From: Casuarina equisetifolia
Lineage: Eukaryota > Streptophyta > Magnoliopsida > Fagales > Casuarinaceae
Reading direction: 5' to 3'
Length of the DNA stretch: 64,000 bases
Assembly: GCA_028551475.1 (NCBI GenBank)
Contig: CM052357.1
Location: 2,604,001-2,668,000, forward strand
In this document: piece after piece, positions 11,913 through 23,830 of the stretch
How the letters are laid out: each line of letters begins with the position of its first letter
How positions within the stretch are numbered: the first letter of the stretch is position 1
Made by a program: the position numbers and the translations under genes
The notes under the pieces: model-generated
Database searches by the model: none
The model's input: only the letters and a program-made list of their open reading frames with translations
Told to the model about the DNA's origin: nothing

Positions 11913-12263
11913 CTACTGGTCTTTTCTTTTTATGTAGCTGCGCCAATTTTTTCCAGAGGTTCCTTGGCTAAGTTTAAGTGCAGCTTGTTCATGGCCGCCG
12001 ACGCAAACGCTGGTGCCATTTACACAGAGCTTGAGGCCCGGGCATGAAATTATAAACACACAATCAGCATCACAAGTACATGATTTTTCGATTGTCAGCC
12101 TGGCTTCGGCTCTTGGCATCCTCGAGAATGATACACCTGCCATTCGAATTTAGATAGCCAGGATCATAAAAAGCACGAAATACTAGATGTCAATGAGAGA
12201 ATTAATAGCTGAAACCAGTAAGAAGACTAAGGAAATCCATTTTGAAGAAGCGTTATAAATCAT
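11913..12263 (-). pseudogene. Cysteine-rich (defensin-like) secreted peptide gene, probably broken
   Basis: Exon 2 (open 12,143-11,913) has a cysteine pattern C-x-C-x3-C-x5-C-x5-C-x6-C within KSCTCDADCVFIISCPGLKL and CVNGTSVCVG, typical of plant defensin-like or nodulin-like peptides. Just upstream, 12,263-12,183 reads MIYNASSKWISLVFLLVSAI and then NSLIDI before a TAG, a good signal peptide. A donor GT overlaps the stop (ATCTA|GTATTT) and an acceptor ends GGCAG, but joining them, or other nearby acceptors, produces a stop or the wrong frame. Either the gene is dead, or exon 1 or an acceptor is elsewhere. The expected product would be secreted. The identification is from pattern only. Confidence 0.4.
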
Positions 12264-13919
12264 ACTTTGATTGTTGCAGACACCGATTTCGCAACGAGTA
12301 CTTATTTTTTCCCTCCTGCTTGATAGTATTGAATTGGTTCCTATACCAACATTATATAGTGTCTGACATCAACTTCTTAAGCAAGCAAGACTGGAAATGG
12401 AAGGGTAAATAAGTATAGAATCTGAAGCAAAGCTGGAAGGATTTTCATTCTTCGATCACGAAGCAATTTCATATCCATAAGTTATGTAAATTGATTTTTT
12501 TCCTTGTAAATAATCATTCTTCTTAGCTATGGGAATCAAAGCGGGACATTTCATTCCCTTTAGAAATAAATCGTCTTTTGTAAAATTATATCAATCCACC
12601 ACAAAGAAATAAGATCCTTCTTTATCCCTTTTCTTTTAAACAAGTTTTCATTTAGAAAGGAAGAAAATCTAAGAATCAAAGTAAAAGTTGTAAGAAAATC
12701 TAAGATTTACATAAAAAAAATAAGTTCATATGATTAAATTGGATCTTCCCCAATAAAGAAATAAAATCTGTCATCGTAAATTAGGTAATTCCCTACCAAG
12801 AAATAAACTTCATACGGTCACAATGGTTTCATTTGTGAAAACGCCATGCATGTAATGGAAATTTTTACATGAATGTGCAGATTGCTTTAAGCAAACAACA
12901 TAAAATTCTTGAATTTATTATAATTGTTATGCGTATATTTACTATTCAATTCATGTCCATTCATAACAAAAACTGCATGGAACAGGCAGGGAAAGATAAG
13001 AGTTACATTATCTAGTTTGAGAAACAAGAATAGAGTTGTTGAAGAGAAAACCTGTCAACGACCATTGAAATTGTTAATAACTATCAAATTGACATGATTA
13101 CAAAGATCTGCACACTCAACTCTATAAGTGCGATTCTGTGGCTACAAAAATTGATATGATAGTGACTTGCAACTTCTTGGTTCCAAGTTCAACATCCCCA
13201 ACCCTACAATTGATTCTATAGAAAAGAAAGGGAAAGGAAGAGCCTACATTTCGTTGAAACATCAGCAAGCATGATTACATGCATATTCTGCACTATTCAG
13301 GTGGTGATTCTATCCAAAAGGTCTTCAGTCTCTAGTTTTGGATTAGTTCTATCCATTCCCTCAAGTTCAAGTTTACCAAACTAATATTCTTGTTTGCCTT
13401 TGTTAGTACTACCTATCATGTTGGAGTGGGTATACATGAAACATAACAACTTGTCAAAGAGAAAATGGAACTTACAGGTCAAGTGCTTTAGCAAATGGAT
13501 GTATGACTTGTTGACTTGAGAGCATAAAGGTATTCTGAATACCACCATTCTAATTTTTTTTCTTGGGCAAGATGACAATTAATGTCAGTATTCTTTGTCT
13601 ACTTATGAAACAAGTGTAGTGGGAAATTTATGTGATGGTATAACTTGGTTGACCAGTAGCATGCAACTTTAAAATCTGTTTATAAATGTTTCAACCAAGT
13701 AATTTCATAACGAATAAAAGCCATTGATTTTATTTTGTGTCTAATGATGAAGGTAAAAATTTCTATTTGTTTCATAATCTTCTAGAAAATAAGTGACTTT
13801 CACAAGTATAAGAAAGGCATTAGTTCGACTAGTACCTTTGCAACATGTATAATTTGCATCACAAAAAGCATGTAACCTCTTGCTGCTACAAGCTAATATG
13901 AAAGCCTCTTGCCTTGGTG

Positions 13920-14500
13920 ACTACTTTAGGTACCAACTTTTTTAACCTCTAAACCAAGTTCTTAGCATGAGCAAATATATTCTTAAAATGCCAAAATACA
14001 AAGGGCTACATATGAGTGTCACCCAATGGAGGCCTTTAATCCCTAGAATAATTTGATCGTTGCCAAAAGCATCCTTGCATGAGCTTGGTAGGGAGCCTAA
14101 TTGATAAACAAATTTGTACATTCAAGACATGATACCTATGATTTGTCAATCTATTTGCACTAGAACTCCTTTCTCTACAAATGTGTCAAATTGTGGTGTG
14201 TGAGGGTAACAAGCTAATACATTGCCATAATACACACTCTAGGTGCTATAGAGGTTTCCATCTATGTGGCATTCATTGCAACAAATATGGTTGTGAATTA
14301 ATTTCTAGCATGACATAATTGGAAACCAATGAGCAAAGCATGGGCTTTAACATATGCATTCTTTCTTAACCAAACTTAATAGCAAATGCCCAAATAATAT
14401 TTCCATTGCTATCTCCTAATACCCCACCTCTTATACTATTTCCAACCACACTACAACCATTTACATTAAGCTTAAGCTCACTAGATATTGGAGTACTTTA
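13920..14500 (-). mobile_element. LINE-type RNase H domain relic (unit 2)
   Basis: Copy of the relic at 3,284-3,895. The minus strand still gives an SSSANRLTNHRYHVLNVQIC-type end of the RNase H domain and, near 14,480-14,290, the diverged start of the domain. Stops and small indels are more numerous than in unit 1. Confidence 0.6.
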
Positions 14501-14656
14501 AGTACCATCACATTCTACGTAACTTAGCTAAGTGAGTTGTTTAGAGCTTGTTCATGAATTGACCTAGTACATACACCCGAGTGCTAAGGTTTGTTTTGGT
14601 TAAATGATTTACCTGATTCATTTATTATCAATAAGAAGACATGTCCTCACTATCTC

Positions 14657-15012
14657 TTGAAAGAAGTGAATGTTGGTGGTCAAAACATTTTGGGTTCATT
14701 GAAAAAGAGAAAGAGAAGGAGATTGGAACCCTACATTTATGAAATTTCTTGAATAAATTTTCTTGATGATTACAGAGATAGGTTTATGCATTTATATATG
14801 AAGAAAAAGAATTACAATTGAAAATAATTTATAAAACCAAATCAAATCTAATCTATACAAAACTAAACCAAATCTAATCAAAATACTTTTTTGGTGGCAG
14901 CACAAATAGATCTTGGAGAGATTTTCATTCCATGATGATTAGGGCTGACATGGCACTTCATGTTGATGTGACTGATGTGCTTGGCATTGACGTGACATTT
15001 TTCACCATTAAC
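14657..15012. mobile_element. Insertion of about 355 bp in unit 2
   Basis: Units 1 and 2 align up to GACATGTCCTCACTA and again from TCCATCG.ATTCACTAAG. In unit 1 these two points are nearly adjacent, whereas in unit 2 about 355 bases intervene. The insert is AT-rich and has TG/CA-like ends (TGTTGG...TTAACA), which would fit a solo LTR or small non-autonomous element, but no clear target-site duplication was seen. Confidence 0.45.
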
Positions 15013-15189
15013 AACTCTCCATCGTACTCACTAAGGCTAAGTTTTGCCCTACAAAAAATATTCCTATTGCTCAAAGTATTTTCAATGCATATCCTTGTTG
15101 CTATATGGAAAGGGTAAGATTGTTGATAGGCATATGACTTGGTTGGAGCTCTTGGGACCTAAGAGGTACACCCAAATCCTCCATACTCT

Positions 15190-15215
15190 CTTTATGTAAA
15201 AAAAAAAAAAAAAAA
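15190..15215. repeat. Poly-A run
   Basis: A run of about 18 A bases (near 15,197-15,214) within unit 2, absent at the matching place in unit 1. Confidence 0.7.
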
Positions 15216-15269
15216 GAATAAGGCTCATGAGTGCATAGTTAGTGCAATGGTTAAAAACAATGAGCCAAT

Positions 15270-15935
15270 ATGCGGAGGCTTCTGAAAAAGCGGTATGCTG
15301 GTGGTGACTGCATGCAAAAAGTCTCGAGTCACTTAACTCTTTTACTAAAAAGAGCCTTTCTGTTTCCATCGATAAAACCTTCCACGGGCAATAAAAGCAA
15401 TACCGCCCTCACTTTTGTGAGTTATGGGTTGGATTGACTGTATATTCCTGTGGCATATTTTCAGTGCATCAAGTCATTTTCCTCTTTTTCTGCCATATCA
15501 TCTTCGGTCACCGCCGCCATCGTCTCTTTCATCTCCACCACCAGACGACCATTTTACTCGGTGACTGCCGCCACCGCGAAGACGCATCACTGTTCTTCAC
15601 GTACGCATCATGTGTCGTGTCAACCAGGGCAACTAATTAATTCAAAAAGCAGTAAAGTTCACGGAAATATGGAGATGCGACTTGGAAGGGGTTATCCACT
15701 TTGAAGGGCGAGAGCGGAGAAGGTGGGGGACACTGTCGGGGTGCGTGGAGCCGCGGTCGGCGGACTTTTAGAAGGAACTGACGAAGACCGGAAAGAGTAA
15801 GCTCCAAGATCTGCATTTAATGTCTAAAGCGAATCACGACAGTGTCTTTTATTTTGCCGACGCGGTGCCAGCGAAATCGTACCCTAACTTCGGCCTTTCC
15901 ACTTTTGGCCTTGATTACTGTTAGAAACTTCACGT
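15270..15935. other. Conserved GC-richer block, unit 2 copy
   Basis: Second copy of the block at 4,256. It carries the shared FQCIKSFSSFSAIS and ISTTRRPF..SVTAATAKT frame, but a 2-base loss after it shifts the following codons. The block lies 740-1,400 bases upstream of the small gene start and 640 bases upstream of its TATA box. Confidence 0.4.
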
Positions 15936-16574
15936 AGTTACATGTAAAAAATTCACTTCATCCCAATATCAATAATAAGGACAGGAGGACATCACTTTAT
16001 TTTAGTTTAAAATCATTCTTATTTATGTAGGTCCTAAGCAATGCCAGTTACCAACTAAGTTGAGTATCTGCTGATGGAGTTTCTTTTTCATAGTTTCAAG
16101 ATATAATATTATATGAGTTTCCACATCTTTTTAAAGGATCTATGAGCACAAGTGAATTGTGATTTATATTTGGAGGAGTCATACTTTAGAAGGAAGTTTT
16201 TTAAATTTCGGCATGGAATTTGTAAAATAGAAAGCTTCTTTTACTCTTTTGTTTAATCATGTCAGAAAAGGGGGATAACCTATCAATGCAGTGCAAGGAG
16301 ATAAATGATGAACAAAAACAATTAAAAAATAGTGTGCCTTCTATCCTAATCTCATCTTTATATCTCTTCAAACTAAATGGCAAGTGTTAAAAATTTCTAT
16401 ATTTTACATTATATAAATTTTATCTTAACATAAACTTTGTATTCTTTCTTATGAGTACTAAGAGTGATATAAATTTTCCATCCATATTTTCGAGAATCCC
16501 ATTTCATTTGCCCACCAATAAAAGGTCATGATTGTCATTGCACGAAAACCAGGGTTACCAGCTGATGGAGCTTC

Positions 16575-16582
16575 TATATAAA
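16575..16582 (+). promoter_or_regulatory. TATA box of the unit 2 small gene
   Basis: TATATAAA, 90 bases before the ATG at 16,672, in the same CTTCTATATAAATGG context as unit 1. Confidence 0.7.
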
Positions 16583-16671
16583 TGGAACCCTGCAGGCCAA
16601 TCTGTATAACGTAATCTCCCTTTCACACATAAAAAGCTAAGCTTGCAGGTGGCATATCCAAGCAAACTAAC

Positions 16672-16959
16672 ATGGCTGAAACTCTTCTATCCCAGGTACC
16701 CTTCCCAGAAGTCAGTAAGAAAACTCTTTCCCCTCCTAAGCCTTCATCATTAACACCATTCTCCGCCGTTGCACCGCGTCGCTTTGGTTCTGTTTCTAGG
16801 CTTCGGTTAACCTTGGAAACAGTTCACGAAGAAGACACGGAAAACGAAAACGAAGGCACGGAGTCATGTCAGGCTTCACCGCCGTCGTTCCTGGCGCTGC
16901 AGTCGATGTGTTTTTGGAAGCCTCTGCTGGCGTATCGTCCAAATTACCAGTGTGCGTAG
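16672..16959 (+). CDS. 95-aa uncharacterised protein, VAP...EE family, unit 2
   Basis: Intronless frame starting at the first ATG after a TATA box and ending in TAG. The protein has a Ser/Thr/Pro-rich N-terminal part (MAETLLSQVPFPEVSKKTLS, then PPKPSSLTPF), the signature SAVAPRRFGSVSRLRLTLET at residues 31-50 followed by VHEED at 51-55, an acidic stretch to about residue 62, and a C-terminal part ending RPNYQCA. It has no signal peptide or membrane span. The unit 3 paralogue aligns over its whole length, with most differences conservative, and both frames stay open; this supports real coding. The signature resembles that of the 85-aa protein at 6,415. Function is unknown. Confidence 0.7.
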   Translation: MAETLLSQVPFPEVSKKTLSPPKPSSLTPFSAVAPRRFGSVSRLRLTLETVHEEDTENENEGTESCQASPPSFLALQSMCFWKPLLAYRPNYQCA

Positions 16960-17379
16960 GAGAATAATGAAACTCGATGCCTGCGATATGTAATTTGCAT
17001 AGCAAAGTGTGTTTTTGTTGGAAACTGTGTCCGATTAGTGCTAAATTTTGCAAACCATTGTTCATTCTGAACTGGTTTGTTGCAGTATGCTATAGCAAGC
17101 TTCGTACAAGTGCTGTTTTTGGTCTTTGCCCGGTGCCTTCCGTGTCACGTGAAAAGTCATCCTTCTATTTTTTTTTTTCCCTTTTGTCCAGAGCCTTTCT
17201 GTTATTTCCAGGCTAATTAACCAAAAGTATGTCCTCTACAAGTGTCTCTTTCGAGGAGATAATGATGGAATGATTTCTTTGCTCTTATTAGAAACTTTGC
17301 TGTTATGACTAATTAGACCGTGACAATCTTGATGCAATCAATTTTGCCTTTCTTGGACAAAGCTCGGTGCAAACAATTT

Positions 17380-18660
17380 ATACGAGATGCTGGTTTCTTC
17401 TGGAAATATCTCACTTTTGGTGCGACTCGAGCTGCAACAAGTCACAAGCTTCCTGCAATCTTTTTTGGGTAGTTTTATTGTCTCCGATTTTTACATCTCA
17501 TGGAGAAGCAATATGTGGTTAACATGGCCAGTAATGAAGGAAGAAAAAAAAAGATCAATTATATTGAATTGTGTGTATTGTTAACATATTGAGATATAAC
17601 CTTTCATATAGATTTTGTGGAAATGGCCATCGAACAGACCTTTGCTCTACAACTCTTTTTTTATAATCCCAAGTTAAGTACAGTTCTATTCTTTAGAATC
17701 CCACTTCCAATAGTCAAAATTGTATCAAGGAAGTGTTAAAAGTACTAACTCAAGTTCTCTCTTTAAAATGTTGAGTCACCATTGTCAAGATGCCTTTGCT
17801 TAGTTGGAACCCAAGCAACCTAGAACCAAAGAGGGCCCAGGTTTGAAACACCAAACTTTCTCAGTCCCTTTGCCTACCAAAAAAGGGAAAAACGTTGAGT
17901 AACCATTAATTTATAAAGAATGAAAATCCTGTTAGGTGAACTGTTGAAGAAAATGTTAACACTCAGTGGCTAGTAAAAATACATCTAAAAGGTCCTGATA
18001 CAATATGCCAAAGAACCAAAGTTGGCGTCACCTTATGCTGTTAAGAAAAAATTAGCTTCTTGTTTTGAATGCAGTCATTAACAAGCAAATGTTGGCAGCC
18101 ATAGCATAGTGCCTTGGTCCGTTGGTAAGAGTGATTTGAAGATGCCATCAACAAGGCTGTTGGAAAAGCATGTACAAGCTTGTGTCTGCATCTAATTTTA
18201 GGTACAGAAGTGACAGCAATGCAAGCTGTAAATTCTTCGAATGCCAAAGCGACCATCTTCCATGATTGTTTCTTTTTCTTCTTTTGGTGGGGAGGGAAGG
18301 TTTATGAACGGTTGTAGATAATCCATGGAGGTAAAGATCGGGAAAGATCGCAGCCTTATGGCAAGGATAAGGGACCTGAAGTCCTCCGATGGGAACGTGC
18401 CATTACACATCCTTGGTAAGCAACAGGTCAATTTCAAGTTTTGGAGGATCATTATCCACTTCCTTCAGAAGAAGCTAGAATATACCTAGAACAGTCCCTC
18501 TTGATAGATGCGTATCAATATGTCCCCCTGAAGCCATTCGAGCTCGGGAAAAAGACCATTTGTGGTCCACCTATCTTATCTTATATCTTTGTCATCAAGA
18601 AATGGATGCATACAAATCGTAGCAAACCACCCTTTCTTTTTTTCGGAGATAATGGATGAA
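17380..18660. other. Unit 2 downstream block, shared with unit 3
   Basis: Matches about 22,520-23,830 of unit 3 in patches, for example GTGACTCGAG, ATATGTGGTTAAC and TCACCTTATGCT, and the region around 18,290-18,430. Frames such as 18,441-18,659 are open in one copy only and have indels in the other, so I do not call a gene. It is probably a 3' flank or an old, decayed gene. Confidence 0.35.
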
Positions 18661-19404
18661 TTGAGTGCAAAACACGTTATTGGTTTGACTCAATATTATG
18701 ATGTATCATACTAAGTTATATGTGCAGAATTTAAACCAAATAAACATTCAATGGAAAAAAAGAATTGAAGTTCAAGATGTGTAATGCTGGCTGGATATGA
18801 AAAATATGGAAGCTTTTGGAAGTTTGAACATGTCATTTCACCATTTCTTTTTTTTTAGTATGTTGGTTTCCTTTAGATCCGGTTTTTTCATCATACATTA
18901 ATTATCATATTTCTTCCCGTGATGTCAGCACGTCTTTTTTTCTTTTTTCTTTTTAAAGGTTGGGTAGACAAAGGGGAAGGGGAATTTCGTTGTCTTGAAT
19001 TTGGATTTCTTTGGTCCTAAGTTGCTTTAGTTCCAACGGGGTTAAGGCATCTTGACATGATGTCAGCATGTTACTACGTTACAGACCTTTTTTTGGACAC
19101 CATACTTTTAAAGATAAGTGGAAAGGGTAACAAATATATCAATGTATTTTTCTACCATCATTTGAAAATAAGATTGGAAATTATGTATATTCATTTTTTA
19201 CATTGGATTGTTCTTGCTTTTAGCATTCAATTTACTCATCCACAAACAAATGATTTTACATCCGTTTGGTGGATTTTCTAGTTGATTTAAATCAACGAAA
19301 GAGTTATTACTTTAGAGTTTCCAAGTGAGTGGTGAATACAAATGTCTCACCACTCGCTATTTTGATATGCTTTTGACACGGAATTTGAGCAAAGAAGAAA
19401 GAAA

Positions 19405-19435
19405 ATTAAAAAAATTAAAAAAATTAAAAAAATGA
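19405..19435. repeat. Short tandem repeat, ATTAAAAAA x3
   Basis: Three copies of a 10-base AATTAAAAAA motif next to the start of unit 3, absent from unit 1. Confidence 0.7.
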
Positions 19436-20079
19436 TTTTTTTAATTTTGATTTTATGTTTCTGTTATGGCACATGAGGGCAGTTGTACAAGCAGACTTGA
19501 AAGGGATAGATGACAAGATTACAGGAATTTTGTGATTATATCATCTTTGATTCATAATACAGCTCACGTATTTGGAAATCCTTGATTTTGTAGATAAATC
19601 TCTTGGTATAGAAAGTTGGCGATATCCGATTCTTGATTCCCTTTCTTAACTTCTTGGTTGTCTTTGTTAATACAGCTTCTCTTGTTCGATTGAGTACCAA
19701 TGAAACACAAGACCTTGTCAAAGAGACAACGGAACTTATAGGCCAAGTGCTTTAGCAAGTGGATGTAGGACTTGTTGACTTGAGAGCACAAAGAACTTTT
19801 GAGTTACACCACTTTAATGTTTTTCCTGAGCAAGATGGCAAATAATTTCAGTGTTCTTTGTCGACTTATGAAACACGTGGAGTGAGATATTGTGTCATAA
19901 GAATACTTGATTGACCATTAGTATGCTACATTATATTCTATTTGTAAATATTTCAACCAAGTAATTTTGTAACAAATAAAGGTCATTGAATGTATTTTGT
20001 GTCCAGTGAGGAACGTAAATGTCAAGTGTTTCTATGACATTTGCATCACAAAGTGCATGTGACTACATGCTACTAGAAG

Positions 20080-20245
20080 CTAATATGAAAGCCACCTGCT
20101 TTGGTGACTACTTTGGGTGCCATAACATTCTTTGTACCACATCTAAGTGAGATGTTTGGGGTTGTCTATGAACTGACCTATTACATACCCTGTTTGCTAA
20201 GTTTGTTGTGGTTAAATAAGTTACCTTATCCATTAATTGTTAGTA
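20080..20245 (-). mobile_element. Remnant edges of the LINE relic in unit 3
   Basis: The flanks of the LINE relic are kept (GAAAGCC.CCTGCTTTGGTGACTAC and ACATCTAAGTGAG.TGTTTGG), while the RNase H part found in units 1 and 2 is gone. This is a secondary deletion in unit 3. Confidence 0.5.
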
Positions 20246-20282
20246 AGAAGATGTATTTGTAATAACTTTTCTTTATGCTTAT

Positions 20283-20401
20283 TAAGAGATCACTCGGTTA
20301 GTTCAACGGTGAGCTATTGAAGACTTTAATTATGAGATCCGAGACTCAAGATCTTGTATACATGATTTAAGTGCATTTGTTGTAATATTAAAAAAAAAAA
20401 A
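20283..20401 (+). mobile_element. Possible tRNA-derived SINE remnant
   Basis: A segment starting ATTAAGAGATCACTCGGTTA with weak similarity to RNA polymerase III A and B boxes, ending in a run of about 12 A at 20,390-20,401. It is absent from the same place in units 1 and 2. No target-site duplication could be confirmed, so this is tentative. Confidence 0.25.
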
Positions 20402-20534
20402 TCATGTTCACTAAGAATTGTTTGTATATATGGAGGATGAAGCTTCCAAATCATACAAGCTTGTTGATTGGGGCTTCTGAACAACAAAAGAAAAGCAAGT
20501 TTTAGTTTAAACTCGATAAACACTATCTGTCAAG

Positions 20535-21190
20535 ACATGTCCAACGAAGGAAAAGCGGTATCCTGGTGGTGACTGCATGCAAAAGTCTTGAGTCGCTTGA
20601 CTCTTTTGTTAAAAGAGTCCTTCTGTTTCCATCGATAAAAGCAATACTAATCTCACTTTTGTGAGTTATGGATTGAAATGAACCGTACATTCCCTGTGGC
20701 ACATTTCCAGTGCATCAAGTCATTTTCCTCTTTTCCTACCATATCATCTTTGGTGGCCGCCACCATCGTCTCATTCATCCCCACCACCAGACGGCCATTT
20801 TGTTCCGTGACTGCAGCCACCGCAAAGACCACCATCGCTGTTCTTCACGTGCGCATCATGTGTCGTGTCGACCAGGGCAGCTAATAATTCAAAAAGCTGT
20901 AAAGTTCATGGAAATACCAACGTGTGATTTGGAGAGGGTTATCTACTTTGAGGGCCAGAGCCGGGAAACTGCGTGACACTGTCAGGGTGCGGGGAGTCGC
21001 TGTCGGCGGACTTTGAGAAGGAATCGACAGGGACGGAAAAGAAAGATCCAAAATCTTCATTTAATGTCTAAAGAGAGTCTTGCCAATGTCTTTTATTTTG
21101 CAGACGCGGTTCCAACTTGATTAAAGCCTCGCTTCATCCTCCACACTCTTGGGCTCTTAGTTACTGTTACGCAATTCACCCAAGTTACGT
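20535..21190. other. Conserved GC-richer block, unit 3 copy
   Basis: Third copy of the block at 4,256. The plus-strand frame continues as in unit 1 (FQCIKSFSSFPTISSL, then TTRRPFCSVTAATAKTTIAV), and the 12-base size difference from unit 1 is a multiple of three. The frame ends at CRVDQGS and a stop at the same place as unit 1, which is mild evidence for past coding. Confidence 0.4.
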
Positions 21191-21678
21191 GCGGAAGAAA
21201 CTTCAACTTTATTACCAATAGCACTATTATCGGGTTGTCGACTTATATCTTCTTATATCATAATCAAGTTCAAGTGTAGTATATCATTAACAATTAAATG
21301 TTCGTGATGTTCATTCCATTACTACGTCTTGTTACTAATGGATTGGTTCAGACTTTACACAGAAGAACGAATAAATAATAGTTATAAGTACTTTGATCTT
21401 GCATCTTCTTTGAATGTCCAACTGTCATTTTTTTTGCTAATAATTGATTCTCAAGAAAGAAATTAGATGATCTCTCAACGTTAAATCTTACAGTTTTATG
21501 TCGTGTTTTTGGACAATTCAAAATAAGGTCATGATTGTCATTCCACTAAACCTAGGCTTACTAGCTATTGAAGCTTCTGTACATATGGGACCTTGGAGCC
21601 AATTTCTGTAACATGGTCTTCCTCCCCTTTCACAGGTACAAAGCTGAGTTTCTGTGTAGCATATCCAGGCCAACCAAC

Positions 21679-21975
21679 ATGACTAAAACTCTTCTATCTC
21701 GGGTACCCTACCCAGTTATGAGCAAGAAAACTCTCTCCCCTCCCAAGCCTTCCTCGTTAACACCATTGTCTGCAGTTGCGCCGCTTCGCTTTGCTTCTGT
21801 CTCCAGGTTTCGTGCGACCTTGGAAACAGTTTATGAAGAAGAAACGGAAATCGAAAAGGAAGGCGCGGAGGCATGTCAGGCTTCTCTGTCGTCGTTCTTG
21901 GCGCCGCAGTTGACATGTTTCTCGGAAGTGCAGAAGCCCCTCCAGGCGTATAGTCCCAACTATCAGTATGCCTAG
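21679..21975 (+). CDS. 98-aa uncharacterised protein, VAP...EE family, unit 3
   Basis: Paralogue of the 95-aa protein of unit 2. The open frame reaches upstream without an ATG, so the start is ATG at 21,679 (MTKTLLSRVP). The protein has the same order: SKKTLSPPKPSSLTPLSAVA, then PLRFASVSRFRATLET at residues 36-50 and VYEEETE from residue 51, an acidic stretch, and an end YSPNYQYA. It is three residues longer than the unit 2 copy near the C-terminus. The upstream TATA box of units 1 and 2 has become GTACATAT here, so expression from that point may be weak or changed. Function is unknown. Confidence 0.65.
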   Translation: MTKTLLSRVPYPVMSKKTLSPPKPSSLTPLSAVAPLRFASVSRFRATLETVYEEETEIEKEGAEACQASLSSFLAPQLTCFSEVQKPLQAYSPNYQYA

Positions 21976-22949
21976 GAGAATAATGAAACTGGATGACAGC
22001 AAGATGTAATTTTTATGTAGTCTTGGAAACTTTGTGCTCGATAGAACCCTTCATGTGCCTTTACAGCTTTGTTGCTTAAGCAATTCTGCAACAGTTCTCT
22101 GTAGCAAGCTTAGTATAAATAGTGTTTTGGTGTTTTTTCCTGCTATTTCCGGGTTCATTAACCCAAACTATGTTCATTTTCAGGTTCTTTTTCCATGGGA
22201 TAAAAGGCTTTAAACGTGTCTTTATCAAGAAGATGATGATAAAAATCATATAATGTATATATGTATATCTGTGTATATATATATATTGCTTTATCAAAAT
22301 TGTTCTGGGCAACAGAACGGTCCACCTACGATCGATGCAACAATTTCAACAAGATGCTATGAACAAAACCCTAGATTTCGGTCATCATTGATGATTTCAG
22401 TTAAATCTTACTGTTTCCTCCATTTATTTTGATGGTAAATGAAGTGGACTCAATTCACTAAATGATAAATACGTATCGACCTTTTTTAGTTTTCCTTTGA
22501 ATCATAAGCGATAGACGGAGTTTCTTTTGGAAATCATTCACTCTTAGTGTGACTCGAGTTCCAAAAAGTATCAAGCTCCCTGCAAACTTTTGTTGGTAGA
22601 ATATATTGCCTCCGACCTTTTCCGACCTTTTAACTTCTTATCGAGAAGGAATATGTGGTTAACCTGGCCAAGTTAATGAAAGCTGAAGCAGGAGAGAATA
22701 AAAAGAAAATAATTGATTACATGGAATAGTGTGTATTGTTATCATACTTAGCATATTCACTAAAAACTCTCTACAAAGATCTAGTGAATGACCATCAAAT
22801 TATCCTATGACTCAATACTTTATAATTCCAAGTTGAACACAATTCTATCCTTTACAACCTCCAAGAATGTCGAATCGCCACCAATGGTAAGGGCTACAGC
22901 AAGTCTTATTGTAAAAGAACAAAATCCTGCTAAGTGAATTGATGAAGAC

Positions 22950-23830
22950 AATGTTACTAGCTACCTAATAGATTTGTTGGAGTTATTGGGATATTTCTAC
23001 TTAAATGATGGGGGTTCGAGGCCATCGAGTCTCCTACATGTAAAAGTGCCTGCTACAGTTCATCAGAGAACCGAAGCTAGTGTCACCTTATGCTCTCAAG
23101 GCCAAATTTGGCTTGTTAATCTGAATGCCGTCACTACCAAGCGATTTCCGTTAGCTTTAAATGGCCCTTTGATCGGTCAGAGAGAGTCATTAGAAGACGC
23201 AACAGCAAGGCTGCTGGAAGACGAAGTACCAGCTTTTGTCAGCATCTATGTGAGGTACACAAGCGACATCAAGGCTGCCTGTAAGTTCTTTGAATGCGAC
23301 AACTTTCCACTATTGTTTCTCTGTCTTCTACCTTTAATAGAGGGGAGGGAAGGTAATCTATGGAGGTAAAGGTCAACAAAGATCACAGCCTTCTGGTAAC
23401 GATCAGGGGCCTAAAGTTCTTCTTCAACGGGACATGCCATTATACCTGTCCTTGGTAAGGAACCGGTCAATTCCTTCCAAAAAATATTAAAGAGCTTGTA
23501 TAATCCTCTTCTTTTACGACAAACCAGTTAGGTAAGCCGTCCCAAATGACAGATTGGGTCCGGGCCACGACTAGTGCCTTTGTTTCCAAATTTTTTGGAG
23601 GATCATTATCAACTCCCTTCGGGCAGGAGCTAGAAGATAGCTCGAATGGTCCCCTTTGACAGAGTCGTATCAATATCCCTCACATCGAAGTAATTCAGGC
23701 ACATGAATTAAACCATTTGTGGGTCCGGCCTTGTCTTATGTGTTGTTATCAAGAAATGGATGGTATACGAATCGTAGTAGACTACTAACTATTAGTTTTT
23801 GGCAAATAAAGGATGAATTGAGTACAAGAT
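22950..23830. other. Unit 3 downstream block with a 131-codon open frame
   Basis: Contains an open frame 22,974-23,369 on the plus strand (TTG start, no early ATG) and a minus-strand frame 23,673-23,467. The unit 2 equivalent at about 17,960-18,300 aligns but has stops and indels in the same frame, so neither is convincing. The segment GGGGTTCGAGGCC near 23,011 looks like a polymerase III B box and may be part of an old SINE. Confidence 0.25.

Larger units (their letters stand above)
12755..19290. repeat. Tandem segmental duplication, unit 2
   Basis: The most complete unit: left block (matches 1-510 and 1,842-2,050), LINE relic, conserved GC block, TATA box, open small gene and a 3' tail of about 2.3 kb that matches unit 3 up to 24,340. 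Relative to unit 1 it lacks the 516-1,835 and about 2,050-2,745 segments. Relative to units 1 and 3 it has gained about 355 bases at 14,657-15,012. It ends directly next to unit 3. Confidence 0.8.

Noticed and set aside
22974-23369. 131-codon plus-strand frame in unit 3
   Set aside because: It starts at TTG, and the homologous sequence in unit 2 has stops and indels in that frame.
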